Notes: generated by a model from the letters alone, not told the origin. A DNA stretch of 35,996 nucleotides from Candidatus Gribaldobacteria bacterium (GCA_026396705.1 JAPLWE010000060.1:1-35996); one strand, 5' to 3'; counted from the first letter of the stretch, positions 27,067 through 35,996 are shown. Translations and numbers: made by a program.

Positions 27067-27693
27067 ATGTCGTATATATTTTTAGATGAATCGGGCGATT
27101 TGGGGTTTAGCGAGGAATCAAGTAAGTGGTTTATTTTAACCATTGTTTTTACCAATAATCATCGCTGTGTTGAAAAATGCGTTAAAAAAATTCACCATGG
27201 ATTAAAAAAGAAATACAAAAAAGTGTCCGAATTGCATGCTTATCATTGTGATGCCACGACCAAGAAAAGAATTTTGAGATTATTAGCCCAAGCCCAAGAT
27301 TTAAAAATTTTGTCTGTTGTTTTGAATAAGAAAAAAGTTTATATTGATTTGCAAAATCAAAAAAATTATTTATATAATTATACAGCGAATATTTTGCTTG
27401 ATAGATTATCAAGCAAGAATGTTTTAAGTAAAAAAGAGCAAATTAAAATTATCATTGACCAACGAGAGACCAACAAATTTTTAAAAGAAAATTTTGAGAA
27501 TTATTTAAAAAGTAATTTAAAAAAACAGTTTGATAATTTCGAAATAAAAATAAAACCATCGCACACCGAGAAGTGCTTACAGGCGGTTGATTTTATCTCA
27601 TGGGCGATTTTTAGAAAATATGAGCAAAGCGATTACGAATATTACGAAATAATCAAAGATAAAATTATTGAAGAAAACTTGCTTTTTCCTTAA
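27067..27693 (+). CDS. DUF3800 domain protein
   Basis: MSYIFLDESGDLGF N-terminus and a C-terminal QAVDFISWAIFRKYE-type motif. Confidence 0.85.
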   Translation: MSYIFLDESGDLGFSEESSKWFILTIVFTNNHRCVEKCVKKIHHGLKKKYKKVSELHAYHCDATTKKRILRLLAQAQDLKILSVVLNKKKVYIDLQNQKNYLYNYTANILLDRLSSKNVLSKKEQIKIIIDQRETNKFLKENFENYLKSNLKKQFDNFEIKIKPSHTEKCLQAVDFISWAIFRKYEQSDYEYYEIIKDKIIEENLLFP

Positions 27694-27697
27694 CCTA

Positions 27698-27768
27698 AAA
27701 TAAGAAAACCCCCTGTTTTGACGGGACGCCTTACGGTATCCCAACACAGGAGGACTTACTTCTTATTT
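27698..27768. other. Intergenic nested-hairpin element, candidate structured RNA
   Basis: AAATAAGAA/TTCTTATTT, CCCCCTGT/ACAGGAGG (one mismatch) and GGGACGCCTTACGGTATCCC nested in order. Confidence 0.6.
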
Positions 27769-27788
27769 ATATGATACCATAAAACTTT

Positions 27789-28331
27789 TTGTCAAGCAAG
27801 GGAGTTTATTCACACAGATTAAAAATAAAATTTATTTTAAGGCCGTTTAGGAAGGGGGATGAGATTTCGTTGCAGAAGAATATTGATAATAAAAAGATTG
27901 CTCGCAATTTGGCAACCGTGCCTTATCCTTATACTATTAAAATGGCCAAAGAATGGGTGGCTAAAAAATTAAAAGAAAATAAGAATAGACAGCCCATAAT
28001 AATAGATTTTGTTATTGATATTAATGGCGAGGTAGCTGGCGCTATTGGTTTTCATAAAATTGAACAAGAGCATAGGGCGGAGATTGGTTATTGGTTAGCT
28101 GAAAAGTATTGGGGAAGCGGCATAATGACAGAAGCAATAAGAGAGGCAAGCAAGTTTGCTTTCGGTAAATTGAAGCTTAAAAGAATATACGCGGCGGTTT
28201 TTCCTTGGAATAAAGCCTCAATGCGGGTTTTAGAGAAAAATGGTTTTAAGTTTGAAGGTATTTTGAGAAAAAATACCCTTAAAAATGGCAAACTAATTGA
28301 TGACCACATTTTTGCGAAAATTAAAAAATGA
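27789..28331 (+). CDS. GNAT acetyltransferase (RimJ/RimL-like)
   Basis: AEIGYWLAEKYWGSGIMTEAI and VFPWNKASMRVLEKNGFKFEGILRK; start codon uncertain. Confidence 0.9.
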   Translation: MSSKGVYSHRLKIKFILRPFRKGDEISLQKNIDNKKIARNLATVPYPYTIKMAKEWVAKKLKENKNRQPIIIDFVIDINGEVAGAIGFHKIEQEHRAEIGYWLAEKYWGSGIMTEAIREASKFAFGKLKLKRIYAAVFPWNKASMRVLEKNGFKFEGILRKNTLKNGKLIDDHIFAKIKK

Positions 28332-28341
28332 AATTAAATTT

Positions 28342-28929
28342 ATGAAAAAAATTATTTTAGCTTCTTCATCTCCCAGAAGAAAAGAGTTGTTGAAAATACT
28401 TGTTGGCGATAATTTTGAAATTAAAACTAGCGATTATGAGGAGGATAATTCCTTGGCTTTATTGCCCAAGGATTTGGTTTTGTTCCATTCTTTGGAAAAA
28501 GGCAGAGATGTGGCTAGAAAATTGCCCGAGGGCATTGTTATTTCCGCTGACACCATTGTTGCTTTTGAGAACAAGGTTTTAGGCAAGCCTAAAACAATTG
28601 GAAACGCCAAAGAAATGTTGGAAAAAATTAACGGGCAATGGGTGGAGATAATCACTGGCATGGCAGTGATTGATATCACCAGTAAAAAAGAATTTCAGCA
28701 CCTTGAAGTGGCTAAGGTTAAGATTAAGCAAATGTCCGAGCAGGAAATTGATAGCTATATTGAAACAGGCGAGCCAATGGATAAGGCCGGAGCTTTTGCC
28801 GTGCAAGGCAAAGGAGCTATTTTGATTGAAAAAACAGATGGTGATTTTTATAGCATAGTGGGTTTGCCTTTGTTTGAGCTGAATAAACTATTAGCTCAAG
28901 CAGGCGTTAATATTTTTGATTATAAATAG
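28342..28929 (+). CDS. maf: Maf family nucleotide pyrophosphatase
   Basis: MKKIILASSSPRRKELL; ISADTIV; KAGAFAVQGKGA. Confidence 0.95.
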   Translation: MKKIILASSSPRRKELLKILVGDNFEIKTSDYEEDNSLALLPKDLVLFHSLEKGRDVARKLPEGIVISADTIVAFENKVLGKPKTIGNAKEMLEKINGQWVEIITGMAVIDITSKKEFQHLEVAKVKIKQMSEQEIDSYIETGEPMDKAGAFAVQGKGAILIEKTDGDFYSIVGLPLFELNKLLAQAGVNIFDYK

Positions 28930-28932
28930 TTT

Positions 28933-30147
28933 ATGGTAAAAAATGAGGACAATAATATAGAGCAGCCGGAGATGATTTTTTCGGTGGGGGAGTATATTGA
29001 GGCGGTTAATTTATTTTTGAAAAAGTTTAAGGCAAAAATTACTGGCGAAATAACCGAAGTTAAAGTTTACCCAAGCGGGCATTGCTATTTTTCTATAAAA
29101 GATAAAAGTAATAATAGCGTTTTGAGCTGTATTATGTGGAAGTATGACTACAGGATATGCGGGGTAGAACTGGTTGAGGGCTTAGAAGTTATCTTAAATG
29201 GCGAGGGGCAAGTATATACAGCTAACGGTAAATTTAGCTTTGTGGCTAAAACCGTAGAATTGAAAGGCGAGGGCGCTTTGCAAAAGGCTTATTTGCAATT
29301 GAAAAATAAATTGGAAGCGGAAGGGCTTTTTGCTGATGAAAAGAAACGACCATTGCCCGAATATCCGCAAAACATTGGAGTGATCACCTCAAAACAAGGG
29401 GCAGTTATTCATGATTTATTAACTAATTTGGGCAAGTTTGGCTTTAAGATAAAAATGGTTGACTCTAGAGTGGAGGGTCAAGAAGCGATTAGCGACTTGT
29501 TGGGAGCGATTAAAGCATTGAGAAAACAAAAAATTGATGTTCTGGTAATAATGCGTGGTGGCGGGTCTTTGGAATCATTGCAAGCTTTTAACAATGAAAC
29601 GCTGGTTAGAGCCATTGTTGATTTTCCCTGTCCAGTGATTGCCGCTATTGGCCATGACAAAGATTTGCCTTTGTTGGCTTTGGCAGCCGATTATATCTGC
29701 TCTACACCCACGGCCGCCGCTAATATTATCAGTAAATCGTGGGAAATGGCGCCCTTGAGAATAAGCCAGTGCCAAAGAATTATTGCTGATTGGTTTAATG
29801 ATTTTTTCAATAAATATAAAAAATATGAAAGCCAGCTTAACAATTATATTTTGCGGATAGAGCAGGGGATTGCCAGTCAGAAAAAGCTTTTGGATGGTTG
29901 TTGGCAGAAAACTACCAGCGCCTTTGCTTTTAATTTGAAAGAACTTATCCAAAAGCTATATTTTATCGCTCAAAATATCAAAGCCCAAGATCCGCAGAAT
30001 AATTTGGCGCTTGGCTATTGCTTGGCTAGAAAAAACGGCCAAATTGTCAGAACAATTGATAATTTACAAGCGGGCGATGACTTTTCTTTGCAGATGGCTG
30101 ATGGTATAGTTGATTCAACAGTTAAAAACACGAGGGCAGACCTCTAG
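28933..30147 (+). CDS. xseA: Exodeoxyribonuclease VII large subunit
   Basis: OB-fold N-terminus (GEITEVKVYPSGHCYFSIKD); GVITSKQGAVIHDL; DVLVIMRGGGSLESLQAFNNE; IGHDKDLPLLALAADYICSTPTAAA. Confidence 0.96.
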   Translation: MVKNEDNNIEQPEMIFSVGEYIEAVNLFLKKFKAKITGEITEVKVYPSGHCYFSIKDKSNNSVLSCIMWKYDYRICGVELVEGLEVILNGEGQVYTANGKFSFVAKTVELKGEGALQKAYLQLKNKLEAEGLFADEKKRPLPEYPQNIGVITSKQGAVIHDLLTNLGKFGFKIKMVDSRVEGQEAISDLLGAIKALRKQKIDVLVIMRGGGSLESLQAFNNETLVRAIVDFPCPVIAAIGHDKDLPLLALAADYICSTPTAAANIISKSWEMAPLRISQCQRIIADWFNDFFNKYKKYESQLNNYILRIEQGIASQKKLLDGCWQKTTSAFAFNLKELIQKLYFIAQNIKAQDPQNNLALGYCLARKNGQIVRTIDNLQAGDDFSLQMADGIVDSTVKNTRADL

Positions 30148-30168
30148 CATTTGTCCTCGTACAAAATT

Positions 30169-30381
30169 ATGGAAAAACAATTTAACTTAAAAGAGGCCTT
30201 AAAAAAGCTTGAAGAAATATCAAAATGGTTTGAAACCCAGAAAGAAATTGATATTGAAGAAGGTATTAACAAAGTAAAAGAAGCGGCTGGCTTGATTAAA
30301 GCCAGCAAAGACCGGCTCAAAGCTGTCGAAAACCAATTTGAGGAAATCAAAAAAGAAATTTACCAAGATGCCAGCGAGTAA
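30169..30381 (+). CDS. xseB: Exodeoxyribonuclease VII small subunit
   Basis: Small helical protein directly after xseA; FNLKEALKKLEEISKWFE. Confidence 0.9.
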   Translation: MEKQFNLKEALKKLEEISKWFETQKEIDIEEGINKVKEAAGLIKASKDRLKAVENQFEEIKKEIYQDASE

Positions 30382-31069
30382 ATTTATGGAGTTAAAAATT
30401 CAAAAAGAGATATTTGAGACATTTCCTGATTTTATCGCGGGCGTGGTTATGGTCAAAGGCGTAGATAATGTTGGTAATAATTTAGAGATTATTGAACTTT
30501 TAAGAAATGCCGAAAAAAACCAAAGGGAAAAGTTTGCCGGGCTGGAATCTTTCAGCCAACATCCGCAGATTTTGGCTTGGCGCTCATGTTATCGCAAATT
30601 TGGTAGCGATCCTCATCAATACCGCTGTTCAGCGGAAGCCATTATTAGGCGGATATTAAAAGGCGACCAATTGCCTAATATCAATAAATTAGTTGATTTG
30701 TATAATTATATTTCGCTGAAATATGTTTTGCCGGTGGGCGGAGAAGATATGGATAAAATAGCAGGTGATTTGTTTTTGGGCTTTGCTAATGGCGATGAAC
30801 AGTTTATTCGGCTGGGCGGGGTGGAAAATGAGCCACCACAAAAAGGTGAAGTGGTTTATAAAGACGACGAAGGGGTGGCTTGTCGCAGATGGAATTGGCG
30901 GGAAGCCGACCGCACCAAGCTAATCGAGCAAACGAAAAACGCCATCATAGTGGTTGAGGCCCTTTCGCCAGCCAGCAAAAATGAAGTGGAGGGCGCTACC
31001 CAAGAATTGGCCGACTTAATCAAACAATACTGTGGCGGCGAGGTGAGTTTTTCTATGCTGGAGCGCTAA
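30368..31069 (+). CDS. Stand-alone B3/4 (tRNA-binding/editing-like) domain protein
   Basis: RSCYRKFGSDPHQYRCSAEAIIRRIL and LPVGGEDMDKIAGDLFLGFANGDEQF; start at 30368 or 30386. Confidence 0.85.
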   Translation: MPASKFMELKIQKEIFETFPDFIAGVVMVKGVDNVGNNLEIIELLRNAEKNQREKFAGLESFSQHPQILAWRSCYRKFGSDPHQYRCSAEAIIRRILKGDQLPNINKLVDLYNYISLKYVLPVGGEDMDKIAGDLFLGFANGDEQFIRLGGVENEPPQKGEVVYKDDEGVACRRWNWREADRTKLIEQTKNAIIVVEALSPASKNEVEGATQELADLIKQYCGGEVSFSMLER

Positions 31070-31123
31070 CTTTTGGAATTGATTTTTGTCCTTAGATCTG
31101 TTATCCTTAAAATAATCAAGAAT

Positions 31124-31408
31124 ATGCCTAAACCAAAAATAGAATTTAAGATATCTATTAATTTTTTAAAAGAGGGCGAAAAGTTTATTGCTTACAGCCC
31201 AGTTTTAGATTTATCAACTTGCGGAGATACTTTAGAGCAAGTAAAAAAGCGGTTTGAAGAAGCGGCCGGTATTTTTTTTGAAGAAACTGTAAAAAATGGA
31301 ACCCTAGAAAATGCTCTATTAAATTTGGGCTGGCAGAAAATTCAAAAGGTTTGGCAGCCCCCTGTCTTTATTGGCCAAGGATTTCAACAGGTTGCTTTTG
31401 CTATGTAG
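31124..31408 (+). CDS. hicB: HicB-family antitoxin-like protein
   Basis: FLKEGEKFIAYSPVLDLSTCGDTLEQVKKRFEEAAGIFFEE. Confidence 0.85.
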   Translation: MPKPKIEFKISINFLKEGEKFIAYSPVLDLSTCGDTLEQVKKRFEEAAGIFFEETVKNGTLENALLNLGWQKIQKVWQPPVFIGQGFQQVAFAM

Positions 31409-31409
31409 T

Positions 31410-31640
31410 ATGGCTCATTTAACCCCTATCTCTTGGAAAAAGTTTGAAAAGTTTTTATTTTTTATTGGTTGCGAATTAAATAGAACAAAAGGCGACCATC
31501 GTATTTATTGGCGAGGCGACTTACAAAGACCGGTAGTTGTCCCGATGGAAAAGGATTTACCGGTTTTTGTTATCCGTAATAATCTCCGAGTTTTGGGAAT
31601 GAACCTTGAAGAATATTTGGAAATTTTGAAAAGAATTTAA
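31410..31640 (+). CDS. hicA: HicA-family toxin-like protein
   Basis: ISWKKFEKFLFFIGCELNRTKGDHRIYWR...VIRNNLRVLGMNLEEYLEIL. Confidence 0.85.
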   Translation: MAHLTPISWKKFEKFLFFIGCELNRTKGDHRIYWRGDLQRPVVVPMEKDLPVFVIRNNLRVLGMNLEEYLEILKRI

Positions 31641-31647
31641 AAAATAT

Positions 31648-32103
31648 ATGCCTAACCAAAAGAAAATTTTATGCAGCGCTTGTTTGTTGGGGGTGAAATG
31701 CCGCTATGACGGTCAAAGTAAGCCCAATGAGAAGGTTTTGGCTTTGTCTAAAAAAGAAATTTTAATTCCTGTTTGTCCGGAACAATTGGGAGGGTTGCCA
31801 ATACCTCGTGTGGCTTCGGAAACAACCGCGAGCGGAGAAGTGGTTTTAGCTGGGCAGGGTAAAGTTGTTACTAAGCAGGGGGACGATGTTACGGAGAATT
31901 TTATCAAAGGAGCGCAAGAGGTTCTAAAGTTAGCCAAGACATTGGATATTGAAGAAGCGATTTTGAAACAGAGAAGCCCGTCGTGTGGCTCCTGCCAAAT
32001 TTATGATGGCTCATTTTCTAAAACTGTAGTTAAGGGTGATGGCGTCACAGCTGCTTTATTGAAGCAAAATGGCATTAAGGTTATTTCTGAAGAAGATTTA
32101 TAA
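31648..32103 (+). CDS. DUF523 domain protein
   Basis: LCSACLLGVKCRYDGQSKPN; PVCPEQLGGLPIPR; LKQRSPSCGSCQIYDG. Confidence 0.92.
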   Translation: MPNQKKILCSACLLGVKCRYDGQSKPNEKVLALSKKEILIPVCPEQLGGLPIPRVASETTASGEVVLAGQGKVVTKQGDDVTENFIKGAQEVLKLAKTLDIEEAILKQRSPSCGSCQIYDGSFSKTVVKGDGVTAALLKQNGIKVISEEDL

Positions 32104-32113
32104 CTATTTCACG

Positions 32114-32335
32114 ATGAAAATATCGGTAAAAGTTAAAACAAAAGCGAAAGAGCAACGAATAGAAAAAATTGAGGAAAATGTTTTTGCTGTTTGGGTAAAA
32201 GAGCCAGCTCAAAAAGGCAAAGCTAATGCAGCGGTGATTAAGGTTGTAGCTAAACACTTCAAAACGGCCCAAAGTAATGTTCATTTGGTGGCTGGTTTAG
32301 CCAGCTCTCAAAAAATTGTTGTAATTAAGATATAA
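32114..32335 (+). CDS. DUF167/YggU family protein
   Basis: MKISVKVKTKAKEQRIEKIEENVFAVWVKEPAQKGKANAAVIKVVAKHF. Confidence 0.9.
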   Translation: MKISVKVKTKAKEQRIEKIEENVFAVWVKEPAQKGKANAAVIKVVAKHFKTAQSNVHLVAGLASSQKIVVIKI

Positions 32336-32338
32336 AGT

Positions 32339-32662
32339 ATGATTAATTTTGAGGATTTTCAAAAAATTGATTTGCGAGTTGGGAAAATAATTGTGGCAGA
32401 AAAGGTGGAGGGCTCTGAAAAACTTCTTAAATTGCAGGTTGATTTGGGGGTAGAGATTGGCCCTCGGCAAATTATAGCTGGCATTGCCCAAGTCTATCAG
32501 CCCGAAGAAATGGCGGGCAAGCAGATTGTGGTGATAGTAAATTTAGAGCCCAAGATTATCAAGGGCCTAGAAAGCCAGGGTATGCTTTTGGCGGCTGACG
32601 ATGGCCAACCAGTTTTACTCACACCAGACAAACCAATAGCTAACGGCGCTAAAGCGCATTGA
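32339..32662 (+). CDS. Stand-alone tRNA-binding protein (Trbp111 / MetRS C-terminal domain-like)
   Basis: FEDFQKIDLRVGKIIVAEKVEGSEKLLKLQVDLG...RQIIAGIAQVY. Confidence 0.9.
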   Translation: MINFEDFQKIDLRVGKIIVAEKVEGSEKLLKLQVDLGVEIGPRQIIAGIAQVYQPEEMAGKQIVVIVNLEPKIIKGLESQGMLLAADDGQPVLLTPDKPIANGAKAH

Positions 32663-32682
32663 TAAGAAAATAAACTCATAAA

Positions 32683-33837
32683 ATGACGATTCTTTCTATA
32701 GGTTATACGCGAGAGCTTTTTGAAGATAATATCTACTCTGATACCAGACAAAGGCTATTGTTTTATAGTCAGCAATTAGACAAATATTATGTAATAGCTC
32801 ACTCAATGTTGCGCGATGGATTAAAGCCGAAAAAAATAGCTGATAACTTTGAGGCAATTCCATCAGGTGGTATAAATAGAGCGCATTCATTTTTTAAGAT
32901 TATTTCAATAGGATCGCGGATTTGTTCAAGAGAGCGCGTTGATTTAATACAAGCTCAAGATCCGGTTTTTACAGGATTGGCTGGGCGCATACTTTCTTTG
33001 ATGTATAAAATTCCTATGGATGTAACTGTTTATGGAATAAATCCATTTGATAAACACTGGAGATCAGAATCATTTTTTAATAAAATAGCAGCGCCTTTGG
33101 CTAAATATATTTTAAGAAAAGCCAACGGTATTCAAGTAGATGGCTCGCAAGCTATGTGTAGCTTGATTCAAAACAAACTAGATCCTTCAAGAATTTTTCT
33201 TAAGCCTTTAGTGCCATTAGATAGTCATAATTTTTATAATTCTGATGGAAGTCAAATTCGCGATAAATTGCTTGGCTCTCAATTTGATAAAATAGTTTTA
33301 TTTGTTGGCCGTTTAACAAAGCAGAAAAATTTGAAGCTATATATGCAAGTGATTAAGAGCATTGTGGCTGAGTTTAATAATCGTGTATTGTTTGTTATTG
33401 TTGGGCAGGGAAATGAAGAAATAAAAATAAAAAAATTGGCGTCAAACTTAGGTATTGATCATAATATTATATGGATACCGCGTCTTTCTCGTTCTGAAAT
33501 TCCCCTATATTTCGCCGCCGCCGATGTCTTTGCTTTACCATCTTTATACGAGGGATTTGCCAGAGTTCTTATGGAGGCCGCGATGGCCGGAAAGCCTATT
33601 ATTACTACAGCTGTAAGCGGCGCTGATGATGCTGTTATTAATGGTGAGACAGGTTTTATTGTGGGCATCAATAATAAAGCTGAATTTAAGGATAGATTAA
33701 AAGACTTGCTTAAGAATGAAGCAATCGCCAAGAAAATGGGGTCAAAGGCTCAAAAATTAATGAGAGAAAAATACGATTCTAATAAGATACTCTGGAAGCA
33801 GATTGAAATTTGGAATCAAGTAATTAAAGCAAAATAA
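32683..33837 (+). CDS. Glycosyltransferase family 4
   Basis: LFVGRLTKQKNLKLYMQV; VFALPSLYEGFARVLMEAAMAGKPIITTAVSGADD. Confidence 0.92.
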   Translation: MTILSIGYTRELFEDNIYSDTRQRLLFYSQQLDKYYVIAHSMLRDGLKPKKIADNFEAIPSGGINRAHSFFKIISIGSRICSRERVDLIQAQDPVFTGLAGRILSLMYKIPMDVTVYGINPFDKHWRSESFFNKIAAPLAKYILRKANGIQVDGSQAMCSLIQNKLDPSRIFLKPLVPLDSHNFYNSDGSQIRDKLLGSQFDKIVLFVGRLTKQKNLKLYMQVIKSIVAEFNNRVLFVIVGQGNEEIKIKKLASNLGIDHNIIWIPRLSRSEIPLYFAAADVFALPSLYEGFARVLMEAAMAGKPIITTAVSGADDAVINGETGFIVGINNKAEFKDRLKDLLKNEAIAKKMGSKAQKLMREKYDSNKILWKQIEIWNQVIKAK

Positions 33838-34979
33838 TGTTTATTTTTAACATTTCTTGCGATTGGCGTAATATCTATATCAATGACTTAGATAGCGTTA
33901 AGGCGAAATTGCTTCGCGATGGTTTTAATTTAGATAAAGATAAATTTTTTATTGTTTCATCAAACAAACTATATTTGGGCTATAAAAAAATTGACCAGCA
34001 GTTTGAGGTTTTTTATTTGCTTTGCCCGCAGATTTTGCTGCCATTTTTTTTACTGATTGCTCCAATAATTTTTTTAGGTAAAACAATTGTAGAAAAACCA
34101 AACCTTTGCTACGCCACTACGCCATTTATGGGCTGGGTTTTTTGGCCGTTAAAATATTTTTTGAAAATACCGGTTTTTTGCAATTATGTTAGCTCGGTTT
34201 CACAGATTATTGAACAAAAGGGCGGGTTAAAACGAAAAATAGCTGCTAAATTGGTCAGTTTTTTTGAGTTTATGGGCGCTAAAATGGCTGATGTTTTAAT
34301 GCCTAACAGCCAATGGTTAAAACAAAAATTATTAAACTGGCGAATTTCGTCTAGTAAAATTGTTTTTCGGCCGGTCCGGCCGCCACAAATTGAAAATAAT
34401 TCTGCTCAAGTTATAAAATTAGGAGAAACTTATAATTTAGTTGGCAAAAAAGTTATTTTTACCGTAGCTCGGTTAGAGAAGGAGAAAAATATCGCCTTGG
34501 TTTTACAAGCTATTCCTTTATTAAAAGATAATAATACTGTTTGGCTGATAGCGGGCAGTGGCTCGCAAGAGGCGGCCTTAAAAAAGCAGGCTGAAGAACT
34601 TGGCCTGCAGGACAGGATTATTTTTTTGGGTTATATTGACCACGAGCGTATTTGGCCTTATTATGAGCTTTGTTCTGTCTTTGTCTTGTCGTCGTTATCA
34701 GAAGGCATGCCCACGGTTATTTTGGAGGCAATGTTGATGAGTAAGCCAGTAGTCGCTTCAAACATAGCGGGTAATAGAGAATTGGTTACCGATCAAGCAA
34801 CCGGTCTTTTGTTTAATCCGGCTTCAGCGAGCGAGTTAGCCGAAAAAATCAACCAGATTTTGAGTGGCCCTGATTTAGCGAACAGCTTGGTCCAACAAGG
34901 TAAGCAAAAAGCGCTTGCTTATGTCAGACAATACAAAAGCATTAAGCAAATTTATCAATACTTTTTAGCAAAATTATGA
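33837..34979 (+). CDS. Glycosyltransferase family 4
   Basis: IFTVARLEKEKNIALVLQA; VFVLSSLSEGMPTVILEAMLMSKPVVASNIAGNREL. Confidence 0.92.
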   Translation: MFIFNISCDWRNIYINDLDSVKAKLLRDGFNLDKDKFFIVSSNKLYLGYKKIDQQFEVFYLLCPQILLPFFLLIAPIIFLGKTIVEKPNLCYATTPFMGWVFWPLKYFLKIPVFCNYVSSVSQIIEQKGGLKRKIAAKLVSFFEFMGAKMADVLMPNSQWLKQKLLNWRISSSKIVFRPVRPPQIENNSAQVIKLGETYNLVGKKVIFTVARLEKEKNIALVLQAIPLLKDNNTVWLIAGSGSQEAALKKQAEELGLQDRIIFLGYIDHERIWPYYELCSVFVLSSLSEGMPTVILEAMLMSKPVVASNIAGNRELVTDQATGLLFNPASASELAEKINQILSGPDLANSLVQQGKQKALAYVRQYKSIKQIYQYFLAKL

Positions 34980-35608
34980 CCGAGCTATCTAAAATATATT
35001 CTTTTCATAATGCTCAAGAAAGAGGCAGGGGGTTTGTGATTTTTGGCAAAGAAAGAGGCGAACTTTTCGCTAAATGGCTGGGCCAGGGCAAAAGAATTTT
35101 AGATTTGGGTTGTCGCGATGGCGCTTTAACTAAATATTATACCACTGGCAATGAAATTTTAGGTTTAGATATTGATCAGGGCGGACTGGATATTTGCCAC
35201 CAAGAATTGGGTATTGAAACAAAATTATTAGACTTGAACGGTGATTGGGATTTAGCTGACGAAAGTTTTGACGCGGTGGTGGCTGCTGAATTATTAGAGC
35301 ATCTTTATTATCCAGAAAAGGTTTTGCAAAAGATTTATGATGCTCTAAGACCAGGTGGGGTTTTTGTTGGCTCTGTCCCGCACGCTTTTAGCTTAATGAA
35401 TAGATGGCGGATTTTGCTGGGTAAAAAAGAGGGCACGCCTTTGGCCGACCCCACACACATTAATCATTTTGCCTATGGCGAATTTGAAAAAATGCTCAAA
35501 AATATTTTCAGCGAGGTTGAAATCGCGCCCTTTACCCGTTTTAGGTTATTGGGCAAATTTTTTCCGCGTTATTTTTCTTTTTTGCTGTTTTTTCGTTGCC
35601 GTAAATAG
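34976..35608 (+). CDS. Class I SAM-dependent methyltransferase
   Basis: RILDLGCRDGALTKYY; LGLDIDQGGL; FDAVVAAELLEHLYYPEKVL. Confidence 0.9.
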   Translation: MTELSKIYSFHNAQERGRGFVIFGKERGELFAKWLGQGKRILDLGCRDGALTKYYTTGNEILGLDIDQGGLDICHQELGIETKLLDLNGDWDLADESFDAVVAAELLEHLYYPEKVLQKIYDALRPGGVFVGSVPHAFSLMNRWRILLGKKEGTPLADPTHINHFAYGEFEKMLKNIFSEVEIAPFTRFRLLGKFFPRYFSFLLFFRCRK

Positions 35609-35621
35609 CTTAAGATATTAA

Positions 35622-35996
35622 ATGCAAAAGTTAAGCGATAATGAAATAGTGAAGAGACACTTGAAAGGTGACGAAGAGGCTCTGGAATTTTTGGTTAGGC
35701 GGTATCTCAAGCCAATTTATAGTTTTGTTTGTAGAAATGTTGGCGATGCAGATGTGGCTGAAGATATAACCCAAGAAACATTTGTAAAAATGTGGAAAAA
35801 TCTAAAAAAATTTGATCAACAAAAAAATTTCAAGTCTTGGCTTTTCACTATTGCCAAAAATAGCTCCATTGATTTTTTGCGAAAGAAAAAAGTGACGCCT
35901 CTTTCTTTCGCAGAGGAACTTATCGCTGAGAAAGGTGATATGGTGGAAAATATTGCTCAAAAAGATATTTTAGAAGCTTTTAATATTGCCTCAAAA
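35622..35996 (+). CDS. ECF-type RNA polymerase sigma factor, partial (runs off the window end)
   Basis: ATG at 35622, open to the end: LVRRYLKPIYSFVCRNVGDADVAEDITQETFVKMWKNLKKFD...FKSWLFTIAKNSSIDFLRKKK. Missing from the supplied ORF track. Confidence 0.9.
   Translation, partial: MQKLSDNEIVKRHLKGDEEALEFLVRRYLKPIYSFVCRNVGDADVAEDITQETFVKMWKNLKKFDQQKNFKSWLFTIAKNSSIDFLRKKKVTPLSFAEELIAEKGDMVENIAQKDILEAFNIASK

Noticed and set aside
1-35996. CRISPR arrays, tRNA or rRNA genes
   Set aside because: No regularly spaced repeats, tRNA cloverleaf or rRNA motif noticed by eye; a tRNAscan/CRISPR search was not possible.
1-35996. Alternative genetic code (UGA recoded, as in some CPR lineages)
   Set aside because: TGA ends well-defined genes here (e.g. 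carA overlapping carB), and conserved ORFs show no in-frame TGA at conserved Gly/Trp positions; standard code 11 fits.

Overview
AT-rich, gene-dense window that looks like a Patescibacteria (CPR) chromosome. This is inferred from gene style and content; no marker gene was searched. Contents in order: carAB on the minus strand; a small membrane protein, an EamA transporter, a PurD-like ATP-grasp enzyme and a ureohydrolase; two related CHAP-like lipoprotein cassettes; a 7TM-type histidine kinase; a NUDIX hydrolase; a secreted HExxH protease with a peptidoglycan-binding domain; two VirD4/TraG-like ATPases flanking a very cysteine-rich protein; a glycosyltransferase/epimerase/radical-SAM block; DUF3800, GNAT, maf, xseA and xseB; a B3/4-domain protein; hicBA; DUF523, DUF167 and a Trbp111-like protein; two more GT4 genes; a methyltransferase; and a truncated ECF sigma factor. 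The most interesting signal is the pair of CHAP-like lipoprotein cassettes at about 6998-7721 and 11553-12322. Each has a 5' UTR hairpin abutting AGGAGG, inverted repeats flanking the gene (ATTCAAGGAGAA / TTCTCCTTGAAT), and a second hairpin just downstream. The hairpins differ between copies by compensatory base changes: 1 pair in the leader and 3 pairs in the downstream hairpin. Copy 1 and its downstream gene lie between two exact 18-bp direct repeats that duplicate the 3' end of the upstream gene. Four genes (carA, carB, one GT4, one radical SAM) carry frame-breaking indels that need read-level verification.
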